Origin: Micromonospora aurantiaca ATCC 27029
GTDB taxonomy: Bacteria > Actinomycetota > Actinomycetes > Mycobacteriales > Micromonosporaceae
Reading direction: 5' to 3'
Length of the DNA stretch: 64,000 bases
Assembly (NCBI RefSeq): GCF_000145235.1
Contig: NC_014391.1
Span: forward strand, 496,001-560,000
Part shown: positions 23,875 through 33,997 of the stretch, piece by piece
How the letters are laid out: every line of letters starts with the position of its first letter
Position numbering within the stretch: the first letter of the stretch is position 1
Position numbers and translations under genes: made by a program
The notes under the pieces: generated by a model
What the model saw: only the letters and a program-made list of their open reading frames with translations
What the model was told of the DNA's origin: nothing
The model's database searches: none

Positions 23875-24384
23875 GTGGAAGTGGGGCAGGGACTGCTGCT
23901 GGCGCTGGCGATCCTCGCCGTCTGCTGCCTGCCTGCCCTGTTCGCGCTGCTGTTCTGCGCCGACGAGATCATCGATCGGGTCGCCTGCGGATGGGCCGAG
24001 TGGCGGGAGCAGCGCCGGGAACGCCGTACCATCGCGCGGCTCGACCGGGCCATCGAGGCCGAGGCGCTGACCCGCGACATCGACCTCACCGAGTTCGACA
24101 AGGACGGCCGCCGTCCGCTGGAACAACTCGCCACCGACCTGCGCCGGCTCGGCGGCCACCGGCTCGCCGCCGCCGACCGCAGCGTGGTGTGGCACGGCGC
24201 GGTCATCGAGGCGTACGACGAACGGCTGCGCGCCGCCTGCCACGCGCTCGGCATCGCCGAACACCTGGCCGAGCTGGACGGCGTCGACCGGGAGATCGAA
24301 CGGGTACGCGTCGAAGGGCTGCTGCACGCCGCCGGGCTGACCCTGCCGGCCGCGCGCGCCGCGCACCACCAGCGGCACCGCTGA
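23875..24384 (+). CDS. Hypothetical protein with one N-terminal TM helix
   Basis: 169 residues from GTG. A single hydrophobic segment (LLLALAILAVCCLPALFALL) is followed by a long, charged helical region with heptad-like character (EWREQRRERRTIARLDRAIEAEAL). I know the pattern from actinobacterial hypotheticals, but no function is assigned. The cytoplasmic part may form a coiled coil. It ends 4 bp before thpR, so the two are probably cotranscribed. Confidence 0.7.
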   Translation: MEVGQGLLLALAILAVCCLPALFALLFCADEIIDRVACGWAEWREQRRERRTIARLDRAIEAEALTRDIDLTEFDKDGRRPLEQLATDLRRLGGHRLAAADRSVVWHGAVIEAYDERLRAACHALGIAEHLAELDGVDREIERVRVEGLLHAAGLTLPAARAAHHQRHR

Positions 24385-24388
24385 CCGG

Positions 24389-24952
24389 GTGCGTCTCTTC
24401 GCGGCGATCTACCCACCTGCCGTGGTCGTCGCGGACCTGACCGCCCGGATGAAGGGCCTGCGGGTCGCGGCCGCCCGCCACGCCCGCCTCGCCGACCCGG
24501 CGAACCTGCACCTCACGCTCGCCTTCCTCGGCGAGGTGCCGGACGACCGGCTGCCCGATGTGAAGCACGCGCTCGCCTCGGCCGCCCGGACGGCTCGTTC
24601 CCCGCGGCTGTGCCTGGCGGGTGGCGGCTGCTTCGGTGAGGGCCGGTCCACAGTGCTCTGGGTCGACGTGCGCGGCGACGTCGAGGCGCTCGACGCGCTC
24701 GCCTTGTCGATCCGCGACGGGCTGCGCGAGGCCGGGCTGCCGTGTGACGACAAGCCGTTCCGGGCGCATCTGACCATCGCCCGCCCCGGCGACCGGGTGC
24801 CCGAGGCCGACGTCCGCTCGGACGTCCACACGCTGCACGACTACGCCGGGCCGCAGTGGACGGCCGGCGAGGTGCTCCTGATTCGCAGCCACCTGGGCCG
24901 TACGCCGCGCTACACCCCCGTCGCCGCGTGGGCGCTGGCGGCGGGCGCTTAA
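24389..24952 (+). CDS. thpR: RNA 2',3'-cyclic phosphodiesterase
   Basis: 187 residues from GTG. The 2H phosphoesterase family is defined by two HxT motifs, here HLTLAFLGEVPDDR (His about 45) and HLTIARPG (His about 129). The opening MRLFAAIYPP and the closing LIRSHLGRTPRYTPVA also fit ThpR/LigT. The enzyme hydrolyses 2',3'-cyclic phosphodiesters to 2'-phosphates and takes part in RNA end processing. The 3' end is followed within 10 bp by a dispersed repeat shared with the convergent aldo/keto reductase. Confidence 0.9.
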   Translation: MRLFAAIYPPAVVVADLTARMKGLRVAAARHARLADPANLHLTLAFLGEVPDDRLPDVKHALASAARTARSPRLCLAGGGCFGEGRSTVLWVDVRGDVEALDALALSIRDGLREAGLPCDDKPFRAHLTIARPGDRVPEADVRSDVHTLHDYAGPQWTAGEVLLIRSHLGRTPRYTPVAAWALAAGA

Positions 24953-24961
24953 TTCGGGTGG

Positions 24962-25018
24962 GGCGTTAAGAAGGGGCCCCTCCTCTACCGGAGGCGTTAA
25001 GAAGGGGCCCTTCCTTAC
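24962..25018 (-). repeat. Stop-codon-linked GGGGCCCC/TTAACGCC element, copy A
   Basis: 57 bp. On the reverse strand it starts 2-3 nt after the aldo/keto reductase stop: TAAGGAAGGGCCCC, then TTAACGCCTCCGGTAGAGG, then AGGGGCCCCTTCTTAACGCC. Two self-complementary GGGCCC blocks flank a CCTC-CGGTA-GAGG hairpin. Related copies are at 28701-28757 and 45762-45813. Confidence 0.85.
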
Positions 25019-25020
25019 AC

Positions 25021-26007
25021 CTACCAGGCCCAGGCTTCGGGGCCGGGACCGCCGTTGCCGACCGGCGGGAACAGCTCGTCGAGGCGGGTCAGCGTCGACT
25101 CGTCCAGCCGGACGTCGAGGGCGCCCAGGTTACGGTCGAGCTGGTCCATGGTGCGCGGGCCGACGATCGGGGCGGTCACCCCCGGCCGGGACAGCAGCCA
25201 CGCCAGCGCCACATCCGCCGGGTCGTGACCCAGGTCGGCACAGAGCTTCTCGTACGCCTCGATGGTGTTCCGGTGCTCGGCCAGCGCGTCGGCCGAGCGG
25301 CCGGTGGTGCCGCGCGCCGCGCTGCCCTCGGCCATCTTGCGGATGATGCCGGAGAGCAGCCCGCCGTGCAGCGGCGACCAGGGGATGATGCCCAGCCCGT
25401 AGTGCTGCGCGGCCGGGACGACCTCCAGTTCGACGTACCGGGTCAGCAGGTTGTAGATGCACTGCTCGGAGACGAGCCCGAGGAAGTTGCGCTTGCCGGC
25501 CGCGGCCTGCGCCTGCGCGATGTGCCAGCCGGCGAAGTTGGACGATCCGACGTAGAGCACCTTGCCCTGGGCGACGAGCGTCTCCATCGCCTGCCAGATC
25601 TCCTCCCACGGCGTGGTCCGGGAGATGTGGTGCATCTGGTAGAGGTCGATCGTGTCGGTCTGGAGCCGGCGCAGCGAGTCCTCGCAGGCCCGGATGATGT
25701 GCCGGGCGCTCAGGCCCTGCTCGTTGGGCCACTCGCCCATCTTGCCGTACACCTTGGTGGCGAGGACGACCTTGTCGCGGCGCCCGCCGCCCTGCGCGAA
25801 CCAGCGGCCGACGATCTGCTCGGTGACGCCCTCACCGAGCTTCCAGCCGTAGACGTTCGCGGTGTCGAAGAAGTTGATCCCGTGTTCGAGCGCCCGGTCC
25901 ATGATGGCGAAACTGTCCGGCTCGTCGGTCTGCGGACCGAAGTTCATCGTGCCGAGGCAGAGTCGGCTCACGGACAGACCGGTGCGTCCCAGGTTCGTGT
26001 ACTCCAT
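25021..26007 (-). CDS. Aldo/keto reductase
   Basis: 328 residues from ATG 26007, with GGTGGAG upstream. The catalytic tetrad is seen in FFDTANVYGWKLGEG (Asp, Tyr), VVLATKVYGKM (Lys) and LYQMHHISR (His). The NADPH site is near the C-terminus (VGPRTMDQLDRNL). It resembles the Kv-beta-like/YajO class of AKRs reducing small aldehydes and ketones. It is followed directly by repeat copy A and lies 64 bp downstream of sepH on the same strand. The substrate is not known. Confidence 0.92.
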   Translation of the reverse strand: MEYTNLGRTGLSVSRLCLGTMNFGPQTDEPDSFAIMDRALEHGINFFDTANVYGWKLGEGVTEQIVGRWFAQGGGRRDKVVLATKVYGKMGEWPNEQGLSARHIIRACEDSLRRLQTDTIDLYQMHHISRTTPWEEIWQAMETLVAQGKVLYVGSSNFAGWHIAQAQAAAGKRNFLGLVSEQCIYNLLTRYVELEVVPAAQHYGLGIIPWSPLHGGLLSGIIRKMAEGSAARGTTGRSADALAEHRNTIEAYEKLCADLGHDPADVALAWLLSRPGVTAPIVGPRTMDQLDRNLGALDVRLDESTLTRLDELFPPVGNGGPGPEAWAW

Positions 26008-26070
26008 GACTCCACCCTGGCACGCCGGCACTTAGAGTGCCCTCTCAACGAGCCAGGGTGGAGCGATGGA

Positions 26071-27159
26071 TCAGGATGATTCGCGGGCCGCCGGGCCGGT
26101 GCCGAACAGCACGTCGTCCCAGCTCGGCAACCGCTTGCGCGGCTTGCCGCCGGCATCGGTGGACTCGGCTGCCGCGCCGCCGGTCGCCGCCGCGGGGCCG
26201 GTGCGGCGGGGCCGCAGCACGGCCAGCGAGGGTACGGCCGGGATCTCCTTCGGCGCGTCCGAGTCGTCGTCGAAGGCCGAACCCTGCCCACCACCGAGCA
26301 GCGCGGCGGCACCACCGGCGACAGCCCGCTGACGGGGCGCCTCCTGCCCGGCCAGCGCAGCCGGGGAGCGGGTGTCGAGACCACGCCCGGACGTGCCGCC
26401 GAGCGGCCGGTCCAGCGAGGCGAGCAGCGCGTCCCGGCCGGCGCGGATCGGGTCACGCCCCGGACGGGCGTGCTCGGAGGCAGCCGGAAGGCCGTGCCCA
26501 CCCCGGCTCGGCTCGCCGCGCGACGGGCCGGGCAGCGCGTGACCGCCCCGCTCGGGCGCCGGCTCCTGGCCGAGGATCGGCGTGGGCCGCTCGGCGCACA
26601 GGTATTGCGCCATGTCGTCGTGCGGCGCGACGTTCTGCCGGGTCTTGTCCAGGTCCCACACCGCCTGGGCGGTGGCCTTGCCGGACGGCCAGGTCGCGAT
26701 GATCCGCCAGGTGCCGTCGTCGCGGCGGTAGGCGTCCCACGAGATCTTCTCGGTGTCGATGCCGTGCTGGGCCAGCCGGCCGTTGACGACCTCGGCCAGC
26801 GGGGTCGGCTTCTCCGCGCCCTTGAGCCGGGTGCGGCGGGCGTGCTGGGCGAGCATGGCCCGCTCCTGGAGCACCGGACCGGCGTAACGCAGCACCCGGT
26901 CGACTGGTACGCCGGCGATGCGGGCGACGTCCTCCGCGGACTCGCCGGACCGGATCCGGGCCTGGATGTCGCGTGGGGACAGCGACGGCGTCGGGTCGGT
27001 GGCGCTCGGCACCACAGCGAGCGGCGGGGCGCCCGGCTCGGCGTGCAGCGCCGACGCGATCCGCTCGTCGATGGGCAGCGCCAGCAGGCGCCCCACCTCG
27101 TCGGCGAGCACCAGGGCCTGGCCGTCCTCGGAGAGGGCGACGAAGCGTACTGGGCGCAT
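26071..27159 (-). CDS. sepH: Septation protein SepH
   Basis: 362 residues, ATG with GGAGG 9 nt upstream. The N-terminal DUF3071 domain is clear: MRPVRFVALSEDGQALVLAD, RLLALPIDERI, with a helix-turn-helix-like SGESAEDVARIAGVPVDRVL and WDAYRRDDGTWRIIATWPSG. A long, disordered Gly/Pro/Arg linker follows (about 200-330). The conserved C-terminal tail is RLPSWDDVLFG. In Streptomyces and mycobacteria SepH stimulates FtsZ assembly and aids sporulation septation. The cell is therefore probably a filamentous, sporulating actinomycete, as in Micromonospora. Confidence 0.93.
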   Translation of the reverse strand: MRPVRFVALSEDGQALVLADEVGRLLALPIDERIASALHAEPGAPPLAVVPSATDPTPSLSPRDIQARIRSGESAEDVARIAGVPVDRVLRYAGPVLQERAMLAQHARRTRLKGAEKPTPLAEVVNGRLAQHGIDTEKISWDAYRRDDGTWRIIATWPSGKATAQAVWDLDKTRQNVAPHDDMAQYLCAERPTPILGQEPAPERGGHALPGPSRGEPSRGGHGLPAASEHARPGRDPIRAGRDALLASLDRPLGGTSGRGLDTRSPAALAGQEAPRQRAVAGGAAALLGGGQGSAFDDDSDAPKEIPAVPSLAVLRPRRTGPAAATGGAAAESTDAGGKPRKRLPSWDDVLFGTGPAARESS

Positions 27160-27298
27160 GGGCTTGCCTCCGTCCCGCTTCGCTGGCCGTCACGCCACGG
27201 GAGCCGGCCACCCGGGCGTCTCGCACCACCGTACGCTCATCTACCCGCCGATGGGGACTGCGACACCCCGGCATGTCGTGACTGAGCTGCGGTAACGA

Positions 27299-27342
27299 TC
27301 ACGGTGGGTGGCCGCCGGAGCCCCGACGGCCACGCACCGTGA
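27299..27342 (-). terminator. Terminator hairpin after serC
   Basis: Arms TCACGGTGGGTGGCCG (27299-27314) and CGGCCACGCACCGTGA (27327-27342) pair at 15 of 16 positions with a 12-nt loop. It lies 9 bp downstream of the serC stop and would separate serC from sepH transcription. Confidence 0.8.
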
Positions 27343-27350
27343 CGACGTGA

Positions 27351-28760
<1,410 letters not shown>

Positions 28761-29867
28761 TCAGACGCCGTGCGGGATGGCGTCCCAGCCCTCGACCTGC
28801 TGCGGCTTGCGCGGGCCGTGGCCGACGTACGTGGCCGACGGCCGGACCAGCCGCTGGAGCTTCTTCTGCTCCAGGATGTGCGCCGACCAGCCGCCCATCC
28901 GGGCGCAGGTGAACATCGAGGTGAACATGTGCGCCGGCACCTCGGCGAAGTCCAGCACCACCGCGGACCAGAACTCGACGTTTGTGGCGAGGACGCGGTC
29001 CGGGCGGCGGGCCTGCAGCTCGGCCAGCGCGGCCTTCTCCAGCGCCTCGGCGACCTCGAAGCGGGGCGCGCCCAGCTCCTTGGCGGTACGCCGCAGCACG
29101 CGGGCGCGCGGGTCCTCGGCCCGGTAGACCCGGTGGCCGAAGCCCATCAGGCGCTCGCCCCGGTCCAGGACGCCCTTGACGTACCCGTCGGCGTCGCCAC
29201 TGCGCTCGACCGCCTCCAGCATGCTGAGCACCCGGGACGGGGCGCCGCCGTGCAGCGGGCCGGAGAGCGCGCCGATGCCGGAGGAGATGCAGGCCGCGGC
29301 GTCCGCGCCGGTGGAGGCGACGATCCGGGCGGTGAAGGTGGAGGCGTTCAGGCCGTGCTCGGCGGCCGAGATGAAGTACGCGTCGACGGCCTTGACGTGC
29401 CGCGGGTCGGGCTCACCGCGCCAGCGCTTCATGAACCGCTCGACGATGGTCTCCGCCTTGTCGATCTCCTTCTGCGGCACGGCCGGCAGGCCCAGGCCGC
29501 GCGCCGACTGGGCGACGAATGACAGCGCGGTGACCGACACCCGGGCCAGGTCCTCGCGGGCCTGCTCGTCGGAGATGTCGAGAAGCTGGTTGAGCCCCCA
29601 GTACGGGGCCAGCATGGCGACCGCGGACTGCACGTCGACGCGGATGTCACCGGAGTGAACCGGCACCGGGAACGGCTCGGCCGGAGGCAGGCCCGGGCCG
29701 AACCGGCCGTCCACCAGCAGTGCCCAGACGTTGCCGAACGAGACCTGGCCGATCAGGTCCTCGATGTCCACGCCCCGGTAGCGCAGTGATCCCCCCGCGC
29801 GGTCGGGTTCGGCGATCTCGGTCTCGAAGGCTACGACGCCTTCCAGGCCCGGCTTGAAATCGGACAT
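28761..29867 (-). CDS. citA: Citrate synthase 2 (CitA-type)
   Basis: 368 residues from ATG 29867 (AGGAGA 5-6 nt upstream). Citrate synthase motifs: YRGVDIEDL, EHGLNASTFTARIVAST (catalytic His), ALSGPLHGGAPSRV (second His) and GFGHRVYRAEDPRA. In NVEFWSAVVLDFAEVP the position of the usual catalytic Asp (NVDFxS) is Glu, a feature I also recall for mycobacterial CitA. It would condense acetyl-CoA and oxaloacetate, or act as a methylcitrate-like synthase. The gene diverges from pdxH and is followed immediately by repeat copy B. Confidence 0.9.
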   Translation of the reverse strand: MSDFKPGLEGVVAFETEIAEPDRAGGSLRYRGVDIEDLIGQVSFGNVWALLVDGRFGPGLPPAEPFPVPVHSGDIRVDVQSAVAMLAPYWGLNQLLDISDEQAREDLARVSVTALSFVAQSARGLGLPAVPQKEIDKAETIVERFMKRWRGEPDPRHVKAVDAYFISAAEHGLNASTFTARIVASTGADAAACISSGIGALSGPLHGGAPSRVLSMLEAVERSGDADGYVKGVLDRGERLMGFGHRVYRAEDPRARVLRRTAKELGAPRFEVAEALEKAALAELQARRPDRVLATNVEFWSAVVLDFAEVPAHMFTSMFTCARMGGWSAHILEQKKLQRLVRPSATYVGHGPRKPQQVEGWDAIPHGV

Positions 29868-30110
29868 GTCGTCTCCTGGCTTCGGCTCGGCGCGCCCGGG
29901 CGGGCTGATCGAGCCCCGCAGCTCAGGCGACCCTTCAGGGATGTGGTTCGTGACATCTTGCCCGGTGGGTAACGCGCTGCGCGACCCACAGCCACTGTGC
30001 GCCACGCGACATCCCCGCCGGTGGACGCCCGTTCGGGGAGGAGAAGACTGGGTACCGGGGCCTGGCCAGCGTCGGGGGACGCCGGCACGCCCGGGAGAGG
30101 GACTACCACA

Positions 30111-30770
30111 GTGACAGGCGACACACCCGCCCCGGCCGGCATGCGTAACGAGTACGCGGCCGACCTGGGCCTGACCGAGACGGACCTGGCGCCGGACTGG
30201 CACACCCAGTTCGCCCGCTGGTTCGCCGACGCGGTGGCCCATCAGCTGCCCGAGCCGAACGCGATGGTGCTCGGCACGGCCGACGACCGGGGCCGGCCCA
30301 GCGGGCGCACCGTGCTGCTCAAGGGATACGGCCCGGAGGGCTTCGTCTTCTACACCAACCACGGCTCGCGTAAGGGCGCCGAGGTGATCGGGAACCCGTG
30401 GGCCAGCCTGGTGTTCCCCTGGTTCCCGATGCAGCGGCAGGTGATCGTGACCGGCCGGGTCGAGCAGGTGGACCGGGCCGAGACCGAGGCGTACTTCGCC
30501 ACTCGGCCGCGCGGCTCGCAGCTCGGGGCGTGGGCCAGCGCCCAGTCGGCGGTGGTGCCGGACCGGACCGCGCTCGACGCGGCGTACCGGGCGGCGGCCG
30601 AGCGGTTCGCCGACGTGGACCCGATCCCCGCGCCGCCGTACTGGGGCGGGTTCCGGGTCCGTCCGGAGACTGTCGAGTTCTGGCAGGGCCGGGCCAGCCG
30701 GCTGCACGACCGGCTGCGCTTCCGGCGTACCGGGGACGGGTTCTTCGTCGTCGAGCGGCTCGCGCCGTGA
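30111..30770 (+). CDS. pdxH: Pyridoxamine 5'-phosphate oxidase
   Basis: 219 residues from GTG 30111, with GGGAGAGGGAC upstream. The N-terminal [19 protein letters not shown], the FMN site [19 protein letters not shown] and [19 protein letters not shown], and the C-terminal [19 protein letters not shown] are diagnostic of PdxH. It oxidises pyridoxine or pyridoxamine phosphate to PLP using FMN. The last bases overlap the GTG of the MFS gene (GTGA), so they form an operon. The PLP-dependent SerC lies nearby but on the other strand. Confidence 0.95.
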   Translation: MTGDTPAPAGMRNEYAADLGLTETDLAPDWHTQFARWFADAVAHQLPEPNAMVLGTADDRGRPSGRTVLLKGYGPEGFVFYTNHGSRKGAEVIGNPWASLVFPWFPMQRQVIVTGRVEQVDRAETEAYFATRPRGSQLGAWASAQSAVVPDRTALDAAYRAAAERFADVDPIPAPPYWGGFRVRPETVEFWQGRASRLHDRLRFRRTGDGFFVVERLAP

Positions 30771-32059
30771 CCGACGTCACGCAGACCCGGCGGCGGGGCG
30801 CGCGCCGCTGGGCGATCGACCTGCGTCCGCTGCGCGTGCCCGCGTACCGGCGGGTCTGGACCGGCAACGCGATCGCCATGTTCGGGTTCCAGTTCACCGC
30901 CGTGGCGGTGCCGGTGGAGATGTTCGACCTGACCGGCGGCTCACTCTGGGTCGGTCTGCTCGGCATCGCGGGCTTCGTACCGCTGCTGATCTTCGGGCTG
31001 TGGGGCGGCGCGGTCGCCGACGCCCGGGACCGCCGCCGCGTGCTGCTCGTCGGCGGCTGCGTGCTCTGGGTCTCGACGCTCGGGCTTCTGGTGCAGTCGC
31101 TGGCCGGTGCGCGCAGCCCGCTGCTGCTCCTGCTGCTCGTCGGCCTCCAGTCGACGGCCTTCGCGATCACCTCGCCGGCCCGCAGCGCGATCCTGCCCCG
31201 GCTGGTGCCCGCGGAGCTGGTCCCGGCGGCCACCACGCTGAACTTCACCACGTTCACCGCCGCCGCCGTCTTCGGCCCGCTCGCCGCCGGCCTGATCTTC
31301 GCCGCCTGGCAGGTCGGGGTGGCGCTGCCCATCGCGTACGCGGCGGACGCGCTGCTGTTCACCGCGTCGCTCTGGGCCACGCTGCGGCTGCCCGCGATGC
31401 CGCCCGCGCCGGACCCGGACGGCGGTGTCCGCAAGGCCGGGTTCGCCAGCATCGTCGACGGCTTCCGCTACCTGGCGACCACGCGGGTGCTGCTGCTCTC
31501 CTTCGCCATCGACCTGATCGCGATGATCCTGGCCATGCCGCGGGCGCTGTTCCCGGAGCTGGCGCAGGAACGCTTCGGCGGTGCCTCGGCGGTGGGCTGG
31601 CTCTACAGCTCCATCGCCATCGGCGCGATGCTGGGCGGCCTGACCTCGGGGTGGATCGGCCGGGTACGACGGCAGGGCCTCGCGCTCACAGTGGCGGTGG
31701 TCGGCTGGGGCGTGGCCATCGCGCTCGCCGGGCTGGCCGGGCAGCTGTGGGTGGCGGTGGTGCTGCTGGGCGTCGCCGGCGCCGCCGACCTGGTCAGCGC
31801 CACGCTGCGCCAGTCGATGCTGCTGGTCTACGCGCCGGACCGGATGCGTGGCCGCCTCCAGGGCGTGAACACGGTCGTGGTGGCCGGTGGCCCGCGTCTG
31901 GGCGACCTGCGGGCCGGTGCGATGGCCGCCGGTTTCGGCACCGGCTTCGCCATGGTCGGTGGCGGCCTGGCCGCCGCCGTACTCGCGGTGCTGCTGGTGG
32001 TGGCGTTCCCGGCGCTGCTGCGCTATCGCTCGACCACTCCCGCCGAGGACCGGCACTGA
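30767..32059 (+). CDS. MFS transporter, enterobactin-exporter-like (MFS_3)
   Basis: 430 residues from GTG 30767, overlapping pdxH by 4 bp. A basic N-terminus is followed by [19 protein letters not shown] and about twelve helices. The conserved loop [19 protein letters not shown] and the [19 protein letters not shown] region are typical of MFS_3 exporters. The substrate is unknown. Being translationally coupled to pdxH does not itself indicate vitamin B6 transport. An aldose epimerase gene follows after 16 bp, so the transcript may be four genes long, up to the nitroreductase. Confidence 0.85.
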   Translation: MTDVTQTRRRGARRWAIDLRPLRVPAYRRVWTGNAIAMFGFQFTAVAVPVEMFDLTGGSLWVGLLGIAGFVPLLIFGLWGGAVADARDRRRVLLVGGCVLWVSTLGLLVQSLAGARSPLLLLLLVGLQSTAFAITSPARSAILPRLVPAELVPAATTLNFTTFTAAAVFGPLAAGLIFAAWQVGVALPIAYAADALLFTASLWATLRLPAMPPAPDPDGGVRKAGFASIVDGFRYLATTRVLLLSFAIDLIAMILAMPRALFPELAQERFGGASAVGWLYSSIAIGAMLGGLTSGWIGRVRRQGLALTVAVVGWGVAIALAGLAGQLWVAVVLLGVAGAADLVSATLRQSMLLVYAPDRMRGRLQGVNTVVVAGGPRLGDLRAGAMAAGFGTGFAMVGGGLAAAVLAVLLVVAFPALLRYRSTTPAEDRH

Positions 32060-32075
32060 CGGTAGGGTCGCCGAC

Positions 32076-33002
32076 ATGGGGATCGACGTGCAGCCTCCGT
32101 CCGGTACACAGTGGACCATCGCGGCCGACGGCCACGAGGCCGTCGTGGTCGAGGTGGGCGGCGGCCTGCGGGCCTACCGCTACGACGGCGTGGATCACCT
32201 CGACGGGTACGCCGAGGACGAGGTCTGCCCCGGCTCGGCCGGGCAGGTGCTGGCGCCGTGGCCGAACCGCGTCCGGGACGGCGTCTACACGGTCGGGGAA
32301 CGGTCGTTTCAGCTCGACCTCACCGAACCGGAGCGGCGCAACGCCCTGCACGGCCTGGTGAACTGGGTGCGGTGGCAGCCGATCGAGCAGTCGGCGGACA
32401 GCGTGACCGTCGGCTACGACCTGCCGCCGAGCCCCGGCTACCCGTGGGCACTGCGGCTGCGGGCCCGGTGGAGCGTCGGCCCGGACGGCCTGCGGGCCGA
32501 GCACGAGGCGACGAACGTCTCCGACGAGCCCGCGCCGTTCGGCTTCTCCGTGCACCCCTACCTGCAACTGCCGAAGGTCGGCGTGGACGAGTTGCGGTTG
32601 CACGTACCGGCCCGGCGGCGGGTGCTGGTGGACAGCCGCCTGCTGCCGGTCGCCGCCGCCGAGGTGGCCGGCTCCGAGTTCGACTTCACCAGCCCGCGCC
32701 CGATCGGCGACCTGGTGCTCGACACCGCGTTCGGTGACGTCGAGCGGGACGCCGACGGCGGCTCGGCGGTGGTGCTCAGCGCGCCGGACGGCTCGTCCGG
32801 GCTGCGGATCTGGGCGGACCGCGAGTTCGGCTGGTGGCAGGTGTTCACCGGCGACACGCTCGGCGGGGAACGGCACCGCCGGTCCGTGGCGGTGGAGCCG
32901 ATGACCTGCCCGCCCGACGCGTTCCGCTCCGGCAAGGACCTGATCATGCTGGAGCCGGGGCAGACCTGGCGGGGCGCCTGGGGCGTCCGCCCGGAGGTCT
33001 GA
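32076..33002 (+). CDS. Aldose 1-epimerase family protein
   Basis: 308 residues. It has the galactose-mutarotase fold with catalytic-type residues in NRVRDGVYTV, NALHGLVNW (His), SVHPYLQL (His) and a Glu near the C-terminus (VAVEPMTCPPDAF). This branch (YeaD/LacX-like) interconverts alpha and beta anomers of aldoses or acts on sugar-phosphates. The MFS gene is upstream and the nitroreductase 2 bp downstream. A sugar role for the MFS protein is not established. Confidence 0.87.
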   Translation: MGIDVQPPSGTQWTIAADGHEAVVVEVGGGLRAYRYDGVDHLDGYAEDEVCPGSAGQVLAPWPNRVRDGVYTVGERSFQLDLTEPERRNALHGLVNWVRWQPIEQSADSVTVGYDLPPSPGYPWALRLRARWSVGPDGLRAEHEATNVSDEPAPFGFSVHPYLQLPKVGVDELRLHVPARRRVLVDSRLLPVAAAEVAGSEFDFTSPRPIGDLVLDTAFGDVERDADGGSAVVLSAPDGSSGLRIWADREFGWWQVFTGDTLGGERHRRSVAVEPMTCPPDAFRSGKDLIMLEPGQTWRGAWGVRPEV

Positions 33003-33004
33003 GC

Positions 33005-33607
33005 GTGGAGTTCGCCGACGTCGTCCGGCGCCGCCGGATGGTGCGCAACTACGACCCCGACAGGCCGGTGCCGCCGGAGGTGGTGGACCGGCTGCTCGAT
33101 CACGCCGTCCGGGCCCCGTCGGCCGGGTTCTCGCAGGGCTGGGGCTTCCTGGTGCTGGAGGAACCCGAGGACCGGGAACGGTTCTGGGCCGCGACCACGC
33201 CTGGTGGCGGCGGCCGGGAACGCTGGCTGGCCGGGATGCGCCGGGCTCCGCTGATCGTGGTGCCGCACGCCAACCGCGACGCCTACCTGGACCGCTACGC
33301 CGAGGCGGACAAGGGCTGGTCGGACCGCGCCGAGGACCGCTGGCCGGTGCCCTACTGGTACGTGGACACCGGCTTCGCGGCGCTGCTGATGCTGCTCACC
33401 GCCGTGGACGAAGGGCTGGGCGCCTGCTTCTTCGGCATCCCGCCGCAGCGCATCGGGGCGTACCGGGAGGCGTTCGGGGTACCGCCGGAACTGCACCCGA
33501 TCGGTGCGATCACAGTAGGTTACCGAGCTGTCGACCACCGGTCACCGTCGCTGCGCCGAGGGCGGCGTCCGGTGCAGGATGTGGTGCGGCGGGGACGGTG
33601 GACCTGA
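33005..33607 (+). CDS. Nitroreductase family protein
   Basis: 200 residues from GTG. The family features are FADVVRRRRMVRNYDPDRPV (FMN phosphate-binding arginines), VRAPSAGFSQGWGFLVLE, and GLGACFFGIPPQRIGAYREAFGVPP. It binds FMN and uses NAD(P)H to reduce nitro compounds, quinones or related groups. A long insertion (ATTPGGGGRERWLAGMRRAP) occurs after the first beta-strand. It ends in a region with a perfect 9-bp inverted repeat. Confidence 0.87.
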   Translation: MEFADVVRRRRMVRNYDPDRPVPPEVVDRLLDHAVRAPSAGFSQGWGFLVLEEPEDRERFWAATTPGGGGRERWLAGMRRAPLIVVPHANRDAYLDRYAEADKGWSDRAEDRWPVPYWYVDTGFAALLMLLTAVDEGLGACFFGIPPQRIGAYREAFGVPPELHPIGAITVGYRAVDHRSPSLRRGRRPVQDVVRRGRWT

Positions 33608-33613
33608 GCGGTT

Positions 33614-33638
33614 AGGCTGACATCCACATTGTCAGCCT
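33614..33638 (+). terminator. Inverted repeat after nitroreductase / before next gene
   Basis: AGGCTGACA (33614-33622) and TGTCAGCCT (33630-33638) are perfect arms with a 7-nt loop, 7 bp after the nitroreductase stop and 22 bp before the next start. It could end the upstream operon or be an operator for the downstream gene, since TAGGCT within it could also be a -10. Confidence 0.5.
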
Positions 33639-33660
33639 GGCCTGGGGAGGAGAGCACGCC

Positions 33661-33966
33661 GTGATCTTCAGGGCGGTCCGGGACGGGCGTCCCTACCCGG
33701 AGCACAACCTCACGCTGAAGCAGTGGGCCGAGATTCCGCCGCGCCCGCTGCGGCTTGACCAGCTCATCACCACCAAGCGCGAACTCGCGCTGGACAAGCT
33801 GCTCGCGGAGGACTCCACCTTCTACGGCGACCTCTTCCCGCACGTCGTCCAGTGGAACGGCGGCCTCTACCTGGAGGACGGCCTGCACCGGGCGCTGCGC
33901 GCGGCGCTCCAGCAGCGCAACCAGATCCACGCGCGGGTGCTCGTGCTCGGTGACCAGGGCGAGTGA
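33661..33966 (+). CDS. Conserved actinobacterial small protein (VapB-antitoxin-like annotation in relatives)
   Basis: 101 residues from GTG with GGGGAGGAGAG upstream. The sequence is distinctive (FRAVRDGRPYPEHNLTLKQW, PRPLRLDQLITTKRELALDK, DSTFYGDLFPHVVQWNGG, YLEDGLHRALRAALQQRN). It belongs to a widely conserved actinobacterial family, whose homologues I recall being labelled VapB-type antitoxin, without strong support. No PIN-domain toxin is adjacent, so I would not call it a toxin-antitoxin component. Function is unknown. Confidence 0.75.
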   Translation: MIFRAVRDGRPYPEHNLTLKQWAEIPPRPLRLDQLITTKRELALDKLLAEDSTFYGDLFPHVVQWNGGLYLEDGLHRALRAALQQRNQIHARVLVLGDQGE

Positions 33967-33997
33967 CGCCTCCCTGAGTCTTGGTTAAGGTGACGCC

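Noticed and set aside
33661..33966. Toxin-antitoxin locus
   Set aside because: Homologues may be labelled VapB-like, but neighbours encode nitroreductase and acyl-CoA dehydrogenase, with no toxin candidate.
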